Of a stretch of 64,000 nt of DNA, positions 27,749 through 37,169 are shown piece by piece. Source of the stretch: Mucilaginibacter sp. PAMC 26640 (GTDB lineage: Bacteria; Bacteroidota; Bacteroidia; Sphingobacteriales; Sphingobacteriaceae). Position numbers and translations under genes: made by a program. The number at the start of each line of letters is the position of its first letter. The stretch's first letter is position 1. The notes beneath the pieces are model-generated. The model saw nothing but the letters and a program-made list of their open reading frames with translations. It was not told the DNA's origin and ran no database searches. The stretch spans positions 2,418,001-2,482,000 of the forward strand of contig CP014773.1 of NCBI GenBank assembly GCA_001596135.1, read 5' to 3'.

Positions 27749-28573
27749 CTACTCCATCACCACCGTTTTATTTTGGTATACAAATACCCGGTCATCAAAT
27801 ACCAGCTTTAGTGCTTTAGCCAAAACGGCTGTTTCGATCTCCTTGCCGGCTTTTACCATATCTGATACGGTGAGCGAATGGTCTGCCGGGATGATCTGCT
27901 GGGCAATGATGGGGCCTTCGTCCAGAGCATCGGTTACAAAGTGCGCGGTGGCGCCTATCAGCTTTACACCGCGTTCGTGCGCTTGCCGGTAGGGATTAGC
28001 ACCGGCAAACGCAGGAAGAAACGAGTGATGGATATTGATGATCTTCAACCGGGCTCTGCTCACAAAACCTGCCGAGAGGATGCGCATGAATTTAGCCAGT
28101 ACCAGGTAGTCATATTCGTGCGCCGAAATCGCTTTGGTAATTGCTGCCTCAAAGTTTTGATTATCGCCCTCGAACGGGATGTAATAGAAGGGAATTTCAA
28201 AGCGGGTGCAGATATCCTGCAAAATTGACTGGTTGCCAATAACGCATTGTACCGAAGCGCCAAGTGTTTTGAAATAGTTGCGCACCAGGATATCTGCCAG
28301 GCAATGGTACTCTTTTGTTACCAGTACAATGATCTTCTTTTCTGCTTTCGGGTTAATCTTAACTAGGGCACCATCTGGTAATGTGTTGCGCAGGTCGGTT
28401 TCCAATTCTTCGGCCCCATCTTCCTTATCCAATTCAAGCCGCATAAAAAACAATTGTTCTCCCTTATCTACATGCTCCTGCATAGAAATTATATTGAACT
28501 GCTTTTGGGCAACCAGCCCCGAAATAGCGGCCACCAACCCAATCCGGTCGGCGCATTGTATCACAATTATCAT
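27749..28573 (-). CDS. purU: Formyltetrahydrofolate deformylase
   Basis: 274 residues. An N-terminal ACT domain (about 1-75, IQCADRIGLVAAISGLVAQK, NIISMQEHVDKGEQLFFMR) precedes the formyltransferase-fold domain. Its active-site motif is NIHHSFLPAFAGANPY and the conserved region is GATAHFVTDALDEGPII. The enzyme hydrolyses 10-formyl-THF to formate and THF, which balances one-carbon pools and supplies formate for purine synthesis. It is a single gene on the minus strand, diverging from mraZ. Confidence 0.95.
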   Translation of the reverse strand: MIIVIQCADRIGLVAAISGLVAQKQFNIISMQEHVDKGEQLFFMRLELDKEDGAEELETDLRNTLPDGALVKINPKAEKKIIVLVTKEYHCLADILVRNYFKTLGASVQCVIGNQSILQDICTRFEIPFYYIPFEGDNQNFEAAITKAISAHEYDYLVLAKFMRILSAGFVSRARLKIINIHHSFLPAFAGANPYRQAHERGVKLIGATAHFVTDALDEGPIIAQQIIPADHSLTVSDMVKAGKEIETAVLAKALKLVFDDRVFVYQNKTVVME

Positions 28574-28856
28574 CCTTAAATTATCGGTTTAAAAGTAAAT
28601 CTAAGTAACTGGCTGCCCCATCCACTCATCAGTTCCGGCCTCTTTATTAAGTAAAGAATAGGAGTTGCCAAGCTTTATTTTAGCCCTCTCTGTAAATAAG
28701 TAAGGGCCGTGCAAGGTAAGCGGATTCGGGCTGAGTCAACTCTCCGATTGACAGATGTTTACATTCTGTATGTAATCCTGCCCAGCGTTTTCAAAGCTAT
28801 AATTATTCAGCATTTTATCTAGCCGGAAAGGCCACAAAAGTGTTGAAAACTTTTTG
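28574..28856. other. Intergenic region between purU and mraZ
   Basis: This stretch separates divergent purU and mraZ. I see no plausible reading frame, RNA gene or terminator in it; the recognisable elements (MraZ repeats and a -7 box) begin at 28857. The purU promoter must lie in its left part but no clear TAnnTTTG is apparent. Confidence 0.5.
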
Positions 28857-28886
28857 GTGGGAAAAAGTGTTAAAAAGTGGAGAAAG
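28857..28886 (+). promoter_or_regulatory. MraZ operator: three 10-bp direct repeats
   Basis: GTGGGAAAAA, GTGTTAAAAA and GTGGAGAAAG follow with an exact 10-bp period. A related GTGTTGAAAA lies just upstream at 28840. Known MraZ sites are direct TGGG-type repeats with 5-bp spacers (10-bp period) next to the mraZ promoter, so autoregulation of the dcw operon by MraZ is expected. A -7-like TACTTTTA follows at 28891-28898, 28 bp before the mraZ start codon. Confidence 0.75.
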
Positions 28887-28925
28887 TCTCTACTTTTACG
28901 TTAGAAAAAATGTTAACCAATAAGA

Positions 28926-29384
28926 ATGTCCTATTTAACGGGTGAGTACGAATGTAAACTGGATGCCAAGGGGAGGATGATGATCCCTGCGGGCCTCAAA
29001 AAGCAGCTTCCTGAAGCTGACGCTGAGGGTCTTGTGATCAATCGCGGCCTGGAAAACTACCTGGTCATCTACACCAAAAAAGAATGGGACAAAAAGTTGG
29101 ATGAACTGAGCAAACTTAATGAATATGACCGTAAGGCTATCCAGTTTGTGAGATATTTTACCGCCGGCGCGACGGTTTTGATGCCGGATGGAGCAGGCAG
29201 GGTGAATTTGCCCAAGAATTTAACTGAGCATGCAGGTATTGGTACTGATGTAGTACTTACCTGCATGCTGAACAAAATAGAGGTTTGGGACGCTAAAGCG
29301 CATAAAGCGATGATTGCGAACGAGCCGGAGAACTTTGCCGAACTGGCCGAAGAAGTTATGGGTAACAAAAGGAGGGAAGCTTAA
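28926..29384 (+). CDS. mraZ: MraZ transcriptional regulator of the dcw cluster
   Basis: 152 residues, with two SpoVT/AbrB-like repeats: YECKLDAKGRMMIPAGLKKQ near the N-terminus and MPDGAGRVNLPKNLTEHAGI at about 85-105. MraZ binds DNA at the promoter of the division and cell-wall operon and represses it. It is the first gene of the cluster here, with its probable binding repeats at 28857-28886. Its TAA is followed directly by the rsmH ATG. Confidence 0.96.
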   Translation: MSYLTGEYECKLDAKGRMMIPAGLKKQLPEADAEGLVINRGLENYLVIYTKKEWDKKLDELSKLNEYDRKAIQFVRYFTAGATVLMPDGAGRVNLPKNLTEHAGIGTDVVLTCMLNKIEVWDAKAHKAMIANEPENFAELAEEVMGNKRREA

Positions 29385-30287
29385 ATGAGTACATACCATA
29401 CTCCCGTTATGCTGCAGGAATGTATCGAGGCTTTAAACATTAAGCCCGGCGGTACTTATGTAGATGTAACTTTTGGAGGTGGGGGCCACTCCCGCGAAAT
29501 TATGAAGCATTTGGGTAAAGACGGGCAGCTGCTTGCATTTGACCAGGATGCCGATGCGCAGCAAAACCTGATAGATGATGAGCGTTTTACTTTCATCGAT
29601 CAAAACTTTCGTTACCTCAAAAACTTTAGTCGCCTGCACGGCGCTATACCGGTTGACGGTATCCTGGCAGATCTGGGGGTATCCAGCTACCAGTTTGACC
29701 AGGCCGAACGCGGTTTTTCTATCCGTTTTGATGCAGAGTTGGATATGCGAATGAATCAATCTTCGGACCTGAGTGCAAAAGAGGTTGTAAATACATACAG
29801 TGAGGCTGACCTGCACCGCATATTTGGCATGTACGGAGAAATTCAAAATGCTAAATCGCTGGCCAATACGATTATTACAGCAAGGCTGAACGGCCCCATT
29901 GTTACCGTGGCGGATCTGAAGAATGCGATTAGCAACCGCATCCCGAAAGGAAAAGAAAATAAATACCTGGCGCAGGTTTTTCAGGCGTTGCGGATTGAAG
30001 TTAACCAGGAATTGGAAGCCCTGAAAGATTTTTTGAACCAGTCGGCAGATGTGCTGGCAGTAGGTGGCAGGTTGGTGGTGATGTCTTACCATTCGTTGGA
30101 AGACAGGCTGGTGAAGAACTTTATTGCCAAAGGTAAATTCAGCGGCGAGGTGGAGAAAGATCTTTACGGTAATGACAATAAACCTTTTGATGCTGTAAGC
30201 CGCGGGGCTATCACGGCATCGGCAGAAGAGATAATGAATAATAACAGGGCACGCAGTGCAAAATTAAGGATAGCAGTAAAAAAATGA
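29385..30287 (+). CDS. rsmH: 16S rRNA (cytosine(1402)-N(4))-methyltransferase
   Basis: 300 residues, usual for RsmH (MraW). HTPVMLQECIEAL is the N-terminal signature and VDVTFGGGGHSREIM is SAM motif I. Also present are ILADLGVSSYQFD, RGFSIRFDAELDMRMNQ, and the terminal YHSLEDRLVKNF. It methylates N4 of C1402 in the decoding centre of the 30S subunit and is a standard second gene of dcw clusters. It starts at the base after the mraZ stop and overlaps the ftsL-like gene by 4 bp. Confidence 0.98.
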   Translation: MSTYHTPVMLQECIEALNIKPGGTYVDVTFGGGGHSREIMKHLGKDGQLLAFDQDADAQQNLIDDERFTFIDQNFRYLKNFSRLHGAIPVDGILADLGVSSYQFDQAERGFSIRFDAELDMRMNQSSDLSAKEVVNTYSEADLHRIFGMYGEIQNAKSLANTIITARLNGPIVTVADLKNAISNRIPKGKENKYLAQVFQALRIEVNQELEALKDFLNQSADVLAVGGRLVVMSYHSLEDRLVKNFIAKGKFSGEVEKDLYGNDNKPFDAVSRGAITASAEEIMNNNRARSAKLRIAVKK

Positions 30288-30694
30288 GCAACCGTTTCCG
30301 CGAAGAAATTCTGGAGGATGAAGCTGAAAAAGTGCTTGTTGTTGAGGAAAAGCCAAAGCGCGAACTCCCCAATAACTTTTTTATGCAGTTTTTAAGGCAC
30401 GGGGTAATCACTACAGATGATGCTACCCGTGCGCTGCCGTTTGTGCTGTACATCGCATTTTTATGTATGCTGTATATTGGCAACAGGCACATATCAGATA
30501 ATACGATAAGGGACATTGATAAGATAGGGAAAGAGGTAAAAGAACTGAGCTGGGATTATAAAAACACAAAGGCCGAACTGGCATTCAAAAGTACGCTATC
30601 GCAAGTGGCGGCAAAAGTTAAGGCCGATTCGATGGATATTAAAATATCAGAACAGCCAGCCCAGCGCATAGTAGTGAAGGAGGACGCACAATGA
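30284..30694 (+). CDS. ftsL: FtsL-like division protein
   Basis: 136 residues. A charged cytoplasmic N-terminus (about 1-50) leads into a single membrane helix (ALPFVLYIAFLCMLYIGN) and an extracytoplasmic coiled coil (ISDNTIRDIDKIGKEVKELS onward). The size, topology and position between rsmH and ftsI identify it as the FtsL equivalent, since the family has little sequence conservation. It would form the FtsQ-FtsL-FtsB complex of the divisome. Both ends overlap neighbours by 4 bp. Confidence 0.82.
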   Translation: MSNRFREEILEDEAEKVLVVEEKPKRELPNNFFMQFLRHGVITTDDATRALPFVLYIAFLCMLYIGNRHISDNTIRDIDKIGKEVKELSWDYKNTKAELAFKSTLSQVAAKVKADSMDIKISEQPAQRIVVKEDAQ

Positions 30695-32781
30695 GTATAA
30701 GAACTAATATATTGCTTAGGGTATACCTTGCATTTGGGCTTATCCTCCTGTTTGCAGGAGCGGTGATCTTTCAGTTATGCCGTGTGCAATTTGCGCAGGG
30801 CGATAAGTGGAAGGCAATGGCGCGTGAAAAATCTACGCGTTACAAAACCATTGAGGCAGCGCGTGGTAATATTTTTTCTTCTGATGGTAGCCTGCTGGCA
30901 ACGTCGGTGCCGGAGTATGACCTGCATATGGATATGCTGGCAGGTGGTATTGCAAACGATAAAACGTTTGATGAAAAGATCGATTCGCTATCAATGGCCA
31001 TGGCTAACTATTTTAAGGATCGCCCGGCCCGCGATTACAACCGTATTTTTCGCGAAGCGCGGAAAGAAGGCACCCGCTACCAGCTAGTTCGCCGTAGGGT
31101 TAGCTATAAAATGTTGAAGGACATCAAAAAGTTTCCGGTTTTCAACCTGGGCAAATATAAAGGTGGTTTAATCATCGATCCGTTAAACAAACGAATTCTG
31201 CCTTTCCAGTCGCTTGCCGCCCGTACAATTGGCTACAAAAACGAGAATGTAAAAAATCCTGTTGGTTTGGAAGGCGCATATGCTAACTATATTAATGGCG
31301 AAAGTGGCAAACGGTTAGAGCAACGTTTAGCCGGTGGCGTTTGGATGCCCGTGAACGAAGAAGAAGATGTGGCACCAAAAGAAGGAGCAGATATCATCTC
31401 TACTATTAATATCAATTTCCAGGATATTGCGCAAAGTGCATTGGAAAAACAGTTGGTTACCAGTGATGCCGACCACGGTACCGTTATCCTAATGGAAGTA
31501 GCAACCGGAGAAATAAGGGCGGTAGCCAATTATACCCGAATGCCGGATGGTACTTTTAAAGAAAAGTTTAATTATGCTATTGCAGGTAACCAGGATCCCG
31601 GGTCTACTTTTAAAGTGGCATCGTACATGGCTTTGCTGGATGATAAAATGATAGATACCAATTACCGGGTGAGTACCGAGAACTACAAAATCCCAGGTAA
31701 CAGCCACATCATTAAAGATTCGCACGGTAGTATTGGTGTTGTATCTGTTAAGAGGGCCTTTGAAGAATCATCCAATGCTGCGGTTGCCTCACTGGTGAAT
31801 AAATATTATACCAATAACCAGGCTAAATTTACCGATCACCTGTACAGCTGGCACCTGAATGAAAAATTCGGTCTGCAGATACCGGGCGAGGCGCAGCCGG
31901 TAGTTAAAAACCCAAAGAACGCCAGCTGGAATAAGTATATGACTTTGCCGCAAATGGCCTATGGCTACGAAATGCAATTAACGCCGCTCAAAATGCTGTC
32001 GTTTTACAACGCCATTGCTAATAACGGTAAGTATATTTCGCCGCTGTTTGTGAAAGAGATCCGCAGATTAGGTAATACGATAGAAACCTTCCAGGCGAAG
32101 ACGATCAGCGAAAGTATGTGCTCGGCGGTTACCCTGAAGAAAATGCAGGAAATGCTGGAAGGCGTAGTGAGCGAGGGTACCGGTAAAACAAACGTTAAAA
32201 GTACCATGTTCAGGATAGCCGGAAAAACCGGTACAGCCCAGGTAGCAGATGGCAGGTCGGGTTATGCTAAAAAGCAATACCAGTCTTCATTTTGCGGTTA
32301 CTTCCCTGCAGATCATCCTAAGTATTCATTGATCGTGGTAATTAACGATCCTAAAAATGGCTATTATGCGGCTTCAACAGCGGGCCCGGCTTTTAAAGAG
32401 ATCTGCGAAAAAGTTTATGCCAGCGATGTAGGTATGGCCCGCCAGGCAGTGCATTATGTAGGGAATACTACGTTACCAGAGGCAAAACAAGGCAATGTAA
32501 AAGCGCTGAAACAAGTTTATGCTAAACTGGGAGTTAAGCCATTATATGCATCATTAAACAGTGGTATCGACACCAGCAGCGGCATAGCTTATGATGATAA
32601 TAAAGTAAAAGCGGGCACGGTGCCAAATGTTACCGGAATGGGACTAAGCGATGCCTTATATATATTAGGTAACGCAGGTTACAAAGTGGCGGTACATGGC
32701 AGCGGTTCGGTGAATACGCAATCGGTTACCGGTGGTAGTCAAATACCAAAGGGATCTAAAATAACAATAGAACTACAATGA
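30691..32781 (+). CDS. ftsI: Division-specific peptidoglycan transpeptidase with PASTA domain (FtsI/PBP3-like)
   Basis: 696 residues. An N-terminal membrane anchor (about 8-30) is followed by the PBP dimerisation domain (TIEAARGNIFSSDGSLLATS). The transpeptidase has the nucleophile motif GSTFKVA, the second motif SSNAAV, and KTGTAQ. The last 60 residues form one PASTA domain (GTVPNVTGMGLSDALYILG). It crosslinks septal peptidoglycan outside the inner membrane. A C-terminal PASTA domain is common in Bacteroidota and Gram-positive FtsI but absent from E. coli FtsI. The stop overlaps murE by 4 bp. Confidence 0.96.
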   Translation: MSIRTNILLRVYLAFGLILLFAGAVIFQLCRVQFAQGDKWKAMAREKSTRYKTIEAARGNIFSSDGSLLATSVPEYDLHMDMLAGGIANDKTFDEKIDSLSMAMANYFKDRPARDYNRIFREARKEGTRYQLVRRRVSYKMLKDIKKFPVFNLGKYKGGLIIDPLNKRILPFQSLAARTIGYKNENVKNPVGLEGAYANYINGESGKRLEQRLAGGVWMPVNEEEDVAPKEGADIISTININFQDIAQSALEKQLVTSDADHGTVILMEVATGEIRAVANYTRMPDGTFKEKFNYAIAGNQDPGSTFKVASYMALLDDKMIDTNYRVSTENYKIPGNSHIIKDSHGSIGVVSVKRAFEESSNAAVASLVNKYYTNNQAKFTDHLYSWHLNEKFGLQIPGEAQPVVKNPKNASWNKYMTLPQMAYGYEMQLTPLKMLSFYNAIANNGKYISPLFVKEIRRLGNTIETFQAKTISESMCSAVTLKKMQEMLEGVVSEGTGKTNVKSTMFRIAGKTGTAQVADGRSGYAKKQYQSSFCGYFPADHPKYSLIVVINDPKNGYYAASTAGPAFKEICEKVYASDVGMARQAVHYVGNTTLPEAKQGNVKALKQVYAKLGVKPLYASLNSGIDTSSGIAYDDNKVKAGTVPNVTGMGLSDALYILGNAGYKVAVHGSGSVNTQSVTGGSQIPKGSKITIELQ

Positions 32782-34238
32782 GATATTTGAGCGACATATT
32801 GGAAGGCGTAGCCTTTACCGAACTACAGGGAAGTGCGGATGTGGAGATCTCTGCGGTAGTTTTCGATTCGCGCAAGGTAGTGCCGGGATCTTTATTTGTA
32901 GCTTTAAAAGGTACTGTTGTAGACGGGCACGATTATATAGACCAGGCCATAAAAGATGGTGCGATAGCCGTAATTTGTGAGGACCTGCCCGCGCATACCG
33001 CAACCGAAGTTGACTTTTTAATGGTTAACAACTCTGCTAAAGCACTGGGTACGCTGGCTGCCAATTTTTACGAAAATCCATCATCCAACCTAAAACTGGT
33101 TGGGGTTACCGGTACAAACGGAAAAACCACTATCGCAACGCTGCTTTATAAACTGTTTCGTGATATGGGTTATAAATGCGGATTGTTGTCAACTGTAGAG
33201 AACCAGGTAGATGGTCGTATTGTGCCTTCCACCCACACTACGCCGGATCCGGTTGCATTGAACGAGTTATTGAGCGAGATGGTGAACGAGGGCTGCGATT
33301 ACTGCTTTATGGAAGTCAGCTCCCACGCCATATCACAGCACAGGATAGAAGGTTTGAAATTTTCGGGTGGCATTTTCTCCAACTTGACCCATGATCACCT
33401 CGACTATCACAAAACGTTCGACAGCTATTTGAAAGCTAAAAAGGCGTTCTTTGATGGTTTGCCAAAAAGTGCGTTTGCCCTAACCAACAGCGACGATAAA
33501 AATGGGAGCGTAATGCTGCAAAATACGGCTGCCCATAAAAAAAGCTATGGGTTAAAAAGCATGGCCGACTACCGTGCACGCATCATAGAGAACCAGTTTG
33601 GTGGTTTGCTTTTAAATATTGATAACGACGAGGTTTGGTTTAAACTGGTAGGCACCTTTAATGCCTATAATCTGCTTGCGGTTTATGCAGCAGCATTATT
33701 GTTGGAGCAGGATCGCTCGAAAGTGCTGGTGAGCCTGAGTAAATTGACCGGTGCAGAAGGCAGGTTTGAATACATTACTGCGCCGAATAAGGTGATCGGT
33801 ATTGTAGACTACGCCCACACGCCGGATGCTGTTCAGAATGTATTGAGCACTATTCACGATATCCGTAAAGGCAAAGAAAAAGTGATCACCGTTATAGGTT
33901 GTGGTGGTGACAGGGACAAAACTAAACGCCCGGTAATGGCTAAAGTAGCCAGTGAATGGAGTGATAAGGTGATCCTCACATCAGACAACCCGCGTACCGA
34001 AGACCCAGCCCAGATCATTAAAGATATGGAGGCAGGTATCGACCCGGCATTTAAGCGCCACACGGTAAGTATTGCAGACCGGAGGGAGGCCATTAAAACC
34101 GCCTGCATGTTTGCCCAGCCGGGAGATATTATCCTTCTGGCAGGCAAGGGCCATGAGAAATATCAGGATATCAACGGCGTGAAGAACCATTTTGATGATA
34201 TGGAAGAGTTGCTAACTCAATTCAAAGAAATGAGCTAA
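32778..34238 (+). CDS. murE: UDP-N-acetylmuramoyl-tripeptide synthetase MurE
   Basis: 486 residues. The ATP loop is GVTGTNGKTTIATLL, then THTTPDPVALNELLSEM, EVSSHAISQHRI and DHLDYHKTFDSYLKAK. The C-terminal domain carries SDNPRTEDP, the DNPR motif that marks meso-diaminopimelate-adding MurE rather than the lysine type. It adds the third residue to UDP-MurNAc-L-Ala-D-Glu in the cytosol. murF is not in this cluster. Confidence 0.97.
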   Translation: MRYLSDILEGVAFTELQGSADVEISAVVFDSRKVVPGSLFVALKGTVVDGHDYIDQAIKDGAIAVICEDLPAHTATEVDFLMVNNSAKALGTLAANFYENPSSNLKLVGVTGTNGKTTIATLLYKLFRDMGYKCGLLSTVENQVDGRIVPSTHTTPDPVALNELLSEMVNEGCDYCFMEVSSHAISQHRIEGLKFSGGIFSNLTHDHLDYHKTFDSYLKAKKAFFDGLPKSAFALTNSDDKNGSVMLQNTAAHKKSYGLKSMADYRARIIENQFGGLLLNIDNDEVWFKLVGTFNAYNLLAVYAAALLLEQDRSKVLVSLSKLTGAEGRFEYITAPNKVIGIVDYAHTPDAVQNVLSTIHDIRKGKEKVITVIGCGGDRDKTKRPVMAKVASEWSDKVILTSDNPRTEDPAQIIKDMEAGIDPAFKRHTVSIADRREAIKTACMFAQPGDIILLAGKGHEKYQDINGVKNHFDDMEELLTQFKEMS

Positions 34239-34286
34239 GCAATGTTGAATAAAATAGTAATACGATTAATTAACCAATAAACATAA

Positions 34287-34320
34287 ATCTGCATATCTGC
34301 GTAATGCAAGTCTGCATATC
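34287..34320. repeat. Short TCTGCATATC repeats before mraY
   Basis: TCTGCATATC occurs twice, with TGCGTAATGCAAG between, in the 93-bp murE-mraY gap. The same word recurs in both orientations around the four-helix-bundle gene at 37101-37136 and 37521-37562, so it is a dispersed low-complexity family. Confidence 0.7.
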
Positions 34321-34331
34321 AACGGAAGCCC

Positions 34332-35573
34332 ATGCTATACTATTTATTTAGTTATTTAAATAAAAACTACAGTATCCCAGGATTGGGGGTATTTCAATAC
34401 CTCACTTTCCGTATGGCTATGGCGGTAATTGTATCACTATTGGTAACTACAGTATATGGTAGAAGGTTAATTGATTACCTGCGTTTTAAACAGGTTGGTG
34501 AAACGGTAAGGAACCTTGGACTGGAAGGCCAGATGCAAAAATCGGGCACGCCAACTATGGGTGGTATCATCATCCTGGCGGGGATCCTGATCCCTACCTT
34601 CTTGTTTGCCAAGCTGGATAACATCTACATTATTATGATGCTGGTAACAACGATTTGGCTGGGTGGCATTGGCTTTTTAGATGATTATATTAAAGTATTT
34701 AAAAAGAATAAAGAGGGGCTTGCGGGAAGGTTTAAAATTACCGGGCAGGTGGGTTTGGCAATATTTATAGGTTGGACAATGTATTTCAATAGTAGCATCA
34801 CTATACGCCAGGAAGTACAGCTGCCGGTTAAATATGATGTGCCGGTAAATTTCCACATGCGCGGTGAAAAGCCGGTGTATACGCAGGATATCAAATCTAC
34901 CAAAACAACGATGCCGTTCTATAAGAACAATGAATTTGATTATGCAAAGGTCCTGAAGTTTTTAGGCTCGGGTTACGAGCAGTATGCGCTGATGGTTTTT
35001 ATGTTCTTTACCATTATTATTATCACGTTCATTTCCAACGGGGCCAACCTTACAGATGGTATTGACGGACTGGCGACGGGTACGTCGGCCATTATCGGCT
35101 TAACGCTGGCCATACTGGCCTACGTTTCGGGTAATACGATGATAGCTGACTATCTAAACATTATGTATATCCCCAACTCGGGCGAACTGGTGATTTTTGC
35201 CGGAGCATTTGTTGGGGCCTGTGTTGGTTTTCTTTGGTACAACTCCTATCCCGCGCAGGTTTTTATGGGCGATACAGGCAGTTTGGCCATAGGGGGTATC
35301 ATCGCGGTGTTTGCCATTATGATCCGTAAGGAACTATTGATACCGGTACTTTGTGGGATTTTTGTGATAGAGAACATGTCGGTAATTATACAGGTGGGTT
35401 GGTTCAAGTGGACGAAGAAGCGTTTTGGCGAAGGTCGCAGAGTGTTCTTAATGGCGCCGCTGCATCATCATTACCAAAAGAAAGGCTTTCATGAATCGAA
35501 GATCGTTACCAGGTTTTACATCATTTGTATTATGCTGGCGATAATAACGGTGATAACGTTAAAGTTGAGGTAA
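34332..35573 (+). CDS. mraY: Phospho-N-acetylmuramoyl-pentapeptide transferase
   Basis: 413 residues with about ten membrane segments. [15 protein letters not shown] and [13 protein letters not shown] (DD motif) lie in the first half. [15 protein letters not shown] and [12 protein letters not shown] follow, and [14 protein letters not shown] is the HHH cytoplasmic motif typical of MraY. It attaches phospho-MurNAc-pentapeptide to undecaprenyl phosphate to give lipid I. An insert of about 60 residues between helices (about 155-215) accounts for the greater length compared with E. coli (360) and is common in Bacteroidota. The TAA stop is also the first three bases of the first GC-rich repeat. 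Confidence 0.97.
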   Translation: MLYYLFSYLNKNYSIPGLGVFQYLTFRMAMAVIVSLLVTTVYGRRLIDYLRFKQVGETVRNLGLEGQMQKSGTPTMGGIIILAGILIPTFLFAKLDNIYIIMMLVTTIWLGGIGFLDDYIKVFKKNKEGLAGRFKITGQVGLAIFIGWTMYFNSSITIRQEVQLPVKYDVPVNFHMRGEKPVYTQDIKSTKTTMPFYKNNEFDYAKVLKFLGSGYEQYALMVFMFFTIIIITFISNGANLTDGIDGLATGTSAIIGLTLAILAYVSGNTMIADYLNIMYIPNSGELVIFAGAFVGACVGFLWYNSYPAQVFMGDTGSLAIGGIIAVFAIMIRKELLIPVLCGIFVIENMSVIIQVGWFKWTKKRFGEGRRVFLMAPLHHHYQKKGFHESKIVTRFYIICIMLAIITVITLKLR

Positions 35574-35655
35574 GCGGAGCCCCCCAGCCCCCTGAAGGGG
35601 GTGCAGAATAGGTAAGCGGCGAGCCCCCTAGCCCCCTGAAGGGGGAGCAGAAGTT
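35571..35655. repeat. GC-rich palindromic repeat, two tandem forward copies before murD
   Basis: Two copies of about 42 bp (35571-35612 and 35613-35655), both starting TAAGCGG and containing AGCCCCCTGAAGGGGG followed by TGCAGAA or AGCAGAA. The core CCCCC-TGAA-GGGGG can form a hairpin. The first copy supplies the mraY stop codon. Inverted copies follow inside murD at 35705-35771. Confidence 0.9.
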
Positions 35656-35680
35656 TGTAAGAATAAAAAAAATAAAAATA

Positions 35681-37099
35681 GTGAACGAACCGAATACCAA
35701 CCCAGCCAATCAAAAGCTTCCCCTTCAGGGGGCTGGGGGGCCTATACGCCTTAAAGGGGCGGGGGGGGCTCGCCTTGCAATTTTAGGCGCAGGCGAGAGT
35801 GGTGTTGGTGCGGCATACCTGGCAAAACAACAGGGTTATGAAGTATTCGTGTCGGATTTTGGTGCCATTGCCGATCATTATAAAGAGCAGTTGCAGGATT
35901 GGGAGATTCGCTTTGAAGAGAACGGACATACCTACGAAGAAATGCTAAGCGCTGTTGAGGTGGTAAAAAGCCCCGGCATACCAGATAAGGCACCGGTGGT
36001 AAAGGCACTGGTTGAAAAAGGGATCCCGGTTATATCGGAGATTGAGTTCGCCGGCAGGTATACTGATGCAAAGATGATTTGTATAACCGGGTCTAACGGG
36101 AAAACAACTACCACTAGTTTAACCTACTATATCCTCAAAAATGCAGGGTTGAATGTAGGCCTGGCAGGTAATATAGGCAAAAGCTTTGCTTACCAGGTAG
36201 CTACTGAAAAGTATGATTACTACGTACTGGAGATTAGCAGCTTTATGCTGGATAGCATGTATAAGTTTAAGGCAGATGTAGCGGTATTGCTGAATATTAC
36301 GCCGGATCACCTGGATAGGTACGATTATAAAATGGAGAACTATGCGGCCTCTAAATTTAAGATAACGCAGAATCAAACAGCGGCAGACTATTTTATATAC
36401 TGTGCCGATGATGCCGAAACGCTAAAAATAATGACCGGGAAAACGATAGCTGCACAACAGCTGCCATTCTCGATAGAAAAAAAGATTGAAACGGGAGCAT
36501 ATCTCGAGAACGACAATATTGTCATCAACATACACCAAGAACATTTTCAAATGTCGATAAACGAACTGGCCCTGCAGGGTAAACACAACATCTACAATTC
36601 AATGGCATCCGGCATTGTGGCGAGGGTGCTGGAAATACGTAATGAAACCATGCGGGAAAGTATGGGAAGTTTTCCTAGTATCGAGCACCGATTGGAGTTT
36701 GTGGCCAAGATCTCGGGCATTAGTTTCATTAATGATTCTAAAGCAACCAATGTGAATTCAACCTGGTATGCATTGGAAAGCATGAGTACCGGCGTGGTGC
36801 TGATTCTGGGTGGTGTGGACAAGGGCAACGACTACGGTATGCTGAAAGAACTGGTAAAGCAAAAAGTAAAAGCGATAGTGTGTTTAGGTAAAGATAACAA
36901 ACGCATTCATGATGCATTTGAAGAAGATACCGAAATCATTGTGAACACATCATCAGCATCTGAAGCCGCACAAGTGGCGTATCACCTGGCTGGCAAAGGC
37001 GACACGGTTTTACTAAGCCCTGCCTGCGCGAGTTTCGATCTGTTTAAAAATTATGAAGACAGGGGCCGTCAGTTTAAAGATGCGGTGAAGGAGTTGTAG
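35681..37099 (+). CDS. murD: UDP-N-acetylmuramoylalanine--D-glutamate ligase with repeat-encoded N-terminus
   Basis: 472 residues from GTG at 35681. The MurD body starts near residue 31 (RLAILGAGESGVGAAYLA), with ATP loop CITGSNGKTTTTSL, NITPDHLDRYD, KATNVNSTW and the C-terminal LLSPACASFD. Residues 11-30 (QKLPLQGAGG then PIRLKGAGGA) are encoded by the inverted GC-rich repeat. No ATG, GTG or TTG lies in frame between the repeat and the conserved fold, so the repeat must be translated unless a very rare start is used. It adds D-glutamate to UDP-MurNAc-L-Ala. MurG carries a matching 30-residue extension. Confidence 0.95.
   Translation: MNEPNTNPANQKLPLQGAGGPIRLKGAGGARLAILGAGESGVGAAYLAKQQGYEVFVSDFGAIADHYKEQLQDWEIRFEENGHTYEEMLSAVEVVKSPGIPDKAPVVKALVEKGIPVISEIEFAGRYTDAKMICITGSNGKTTTTSLTYYILKNAGLNVGLAGNIGKSFAYQVATEKYDYYVLEISSFMLDSMYKFKADVAVLLNITPDHLDRYDYKMENYAASKFKITQNQTAADYFIYCADDAETLKIMTGKTIAAQQLPFSIEKKIETGAYLENDNIVINIHQEHFQMSINELALQGKHNIYNSMASGIVARVLEIRNETMRESMGSFPSIEHRLEFVAKISGISFINDSKATNVNSTWYALESMSTGVVLILGGVDKGNDYGMLKELVKQKVKAIVCLGKDNKRIHDAFEEDTEIIVNTSSASEAAQVAYHLAGKGDTVLLSPACASFDLFKNYEDRGRQFKDAVKEL
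35705..35771. repeat. In-frame inverted GC-rich repeat inside murD
   Basis: A 67-bp segment starting GCCAATCAAAAGCT, with two copies of the inverted core (CTTCAGGGGG type) and ending in a run of eight G (35761-35768) plus CTC. It encodes MurD residues 9-31. By manual alignment it matches 60 of 67 bases of 38861-38927 in murG, and both lie 24 bp after the start codon. Confidence 0.92.
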
Positions 37100-37100
37100 G

Positions 37101-37136
37101 ATGTGCGGATGCGCGAATATGCAGATGTGCAAATGA
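37101..37136. repeat. Left inverted repeat next to the four-helix-bundle gene
   Basis: Low-complexity ATGTGCGGATGCGCGAATAT-type sequence starting one base after the murD stop. ATATGCAGATGTGC (37117-37130) is the exact reverse complement of 37537-37550 on the other side of the small gene. Confidence 0.75.
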
Positions 37137-37169
37137 AAGATCAAGTTGGGAAATTAAAGAGTTTGATGA

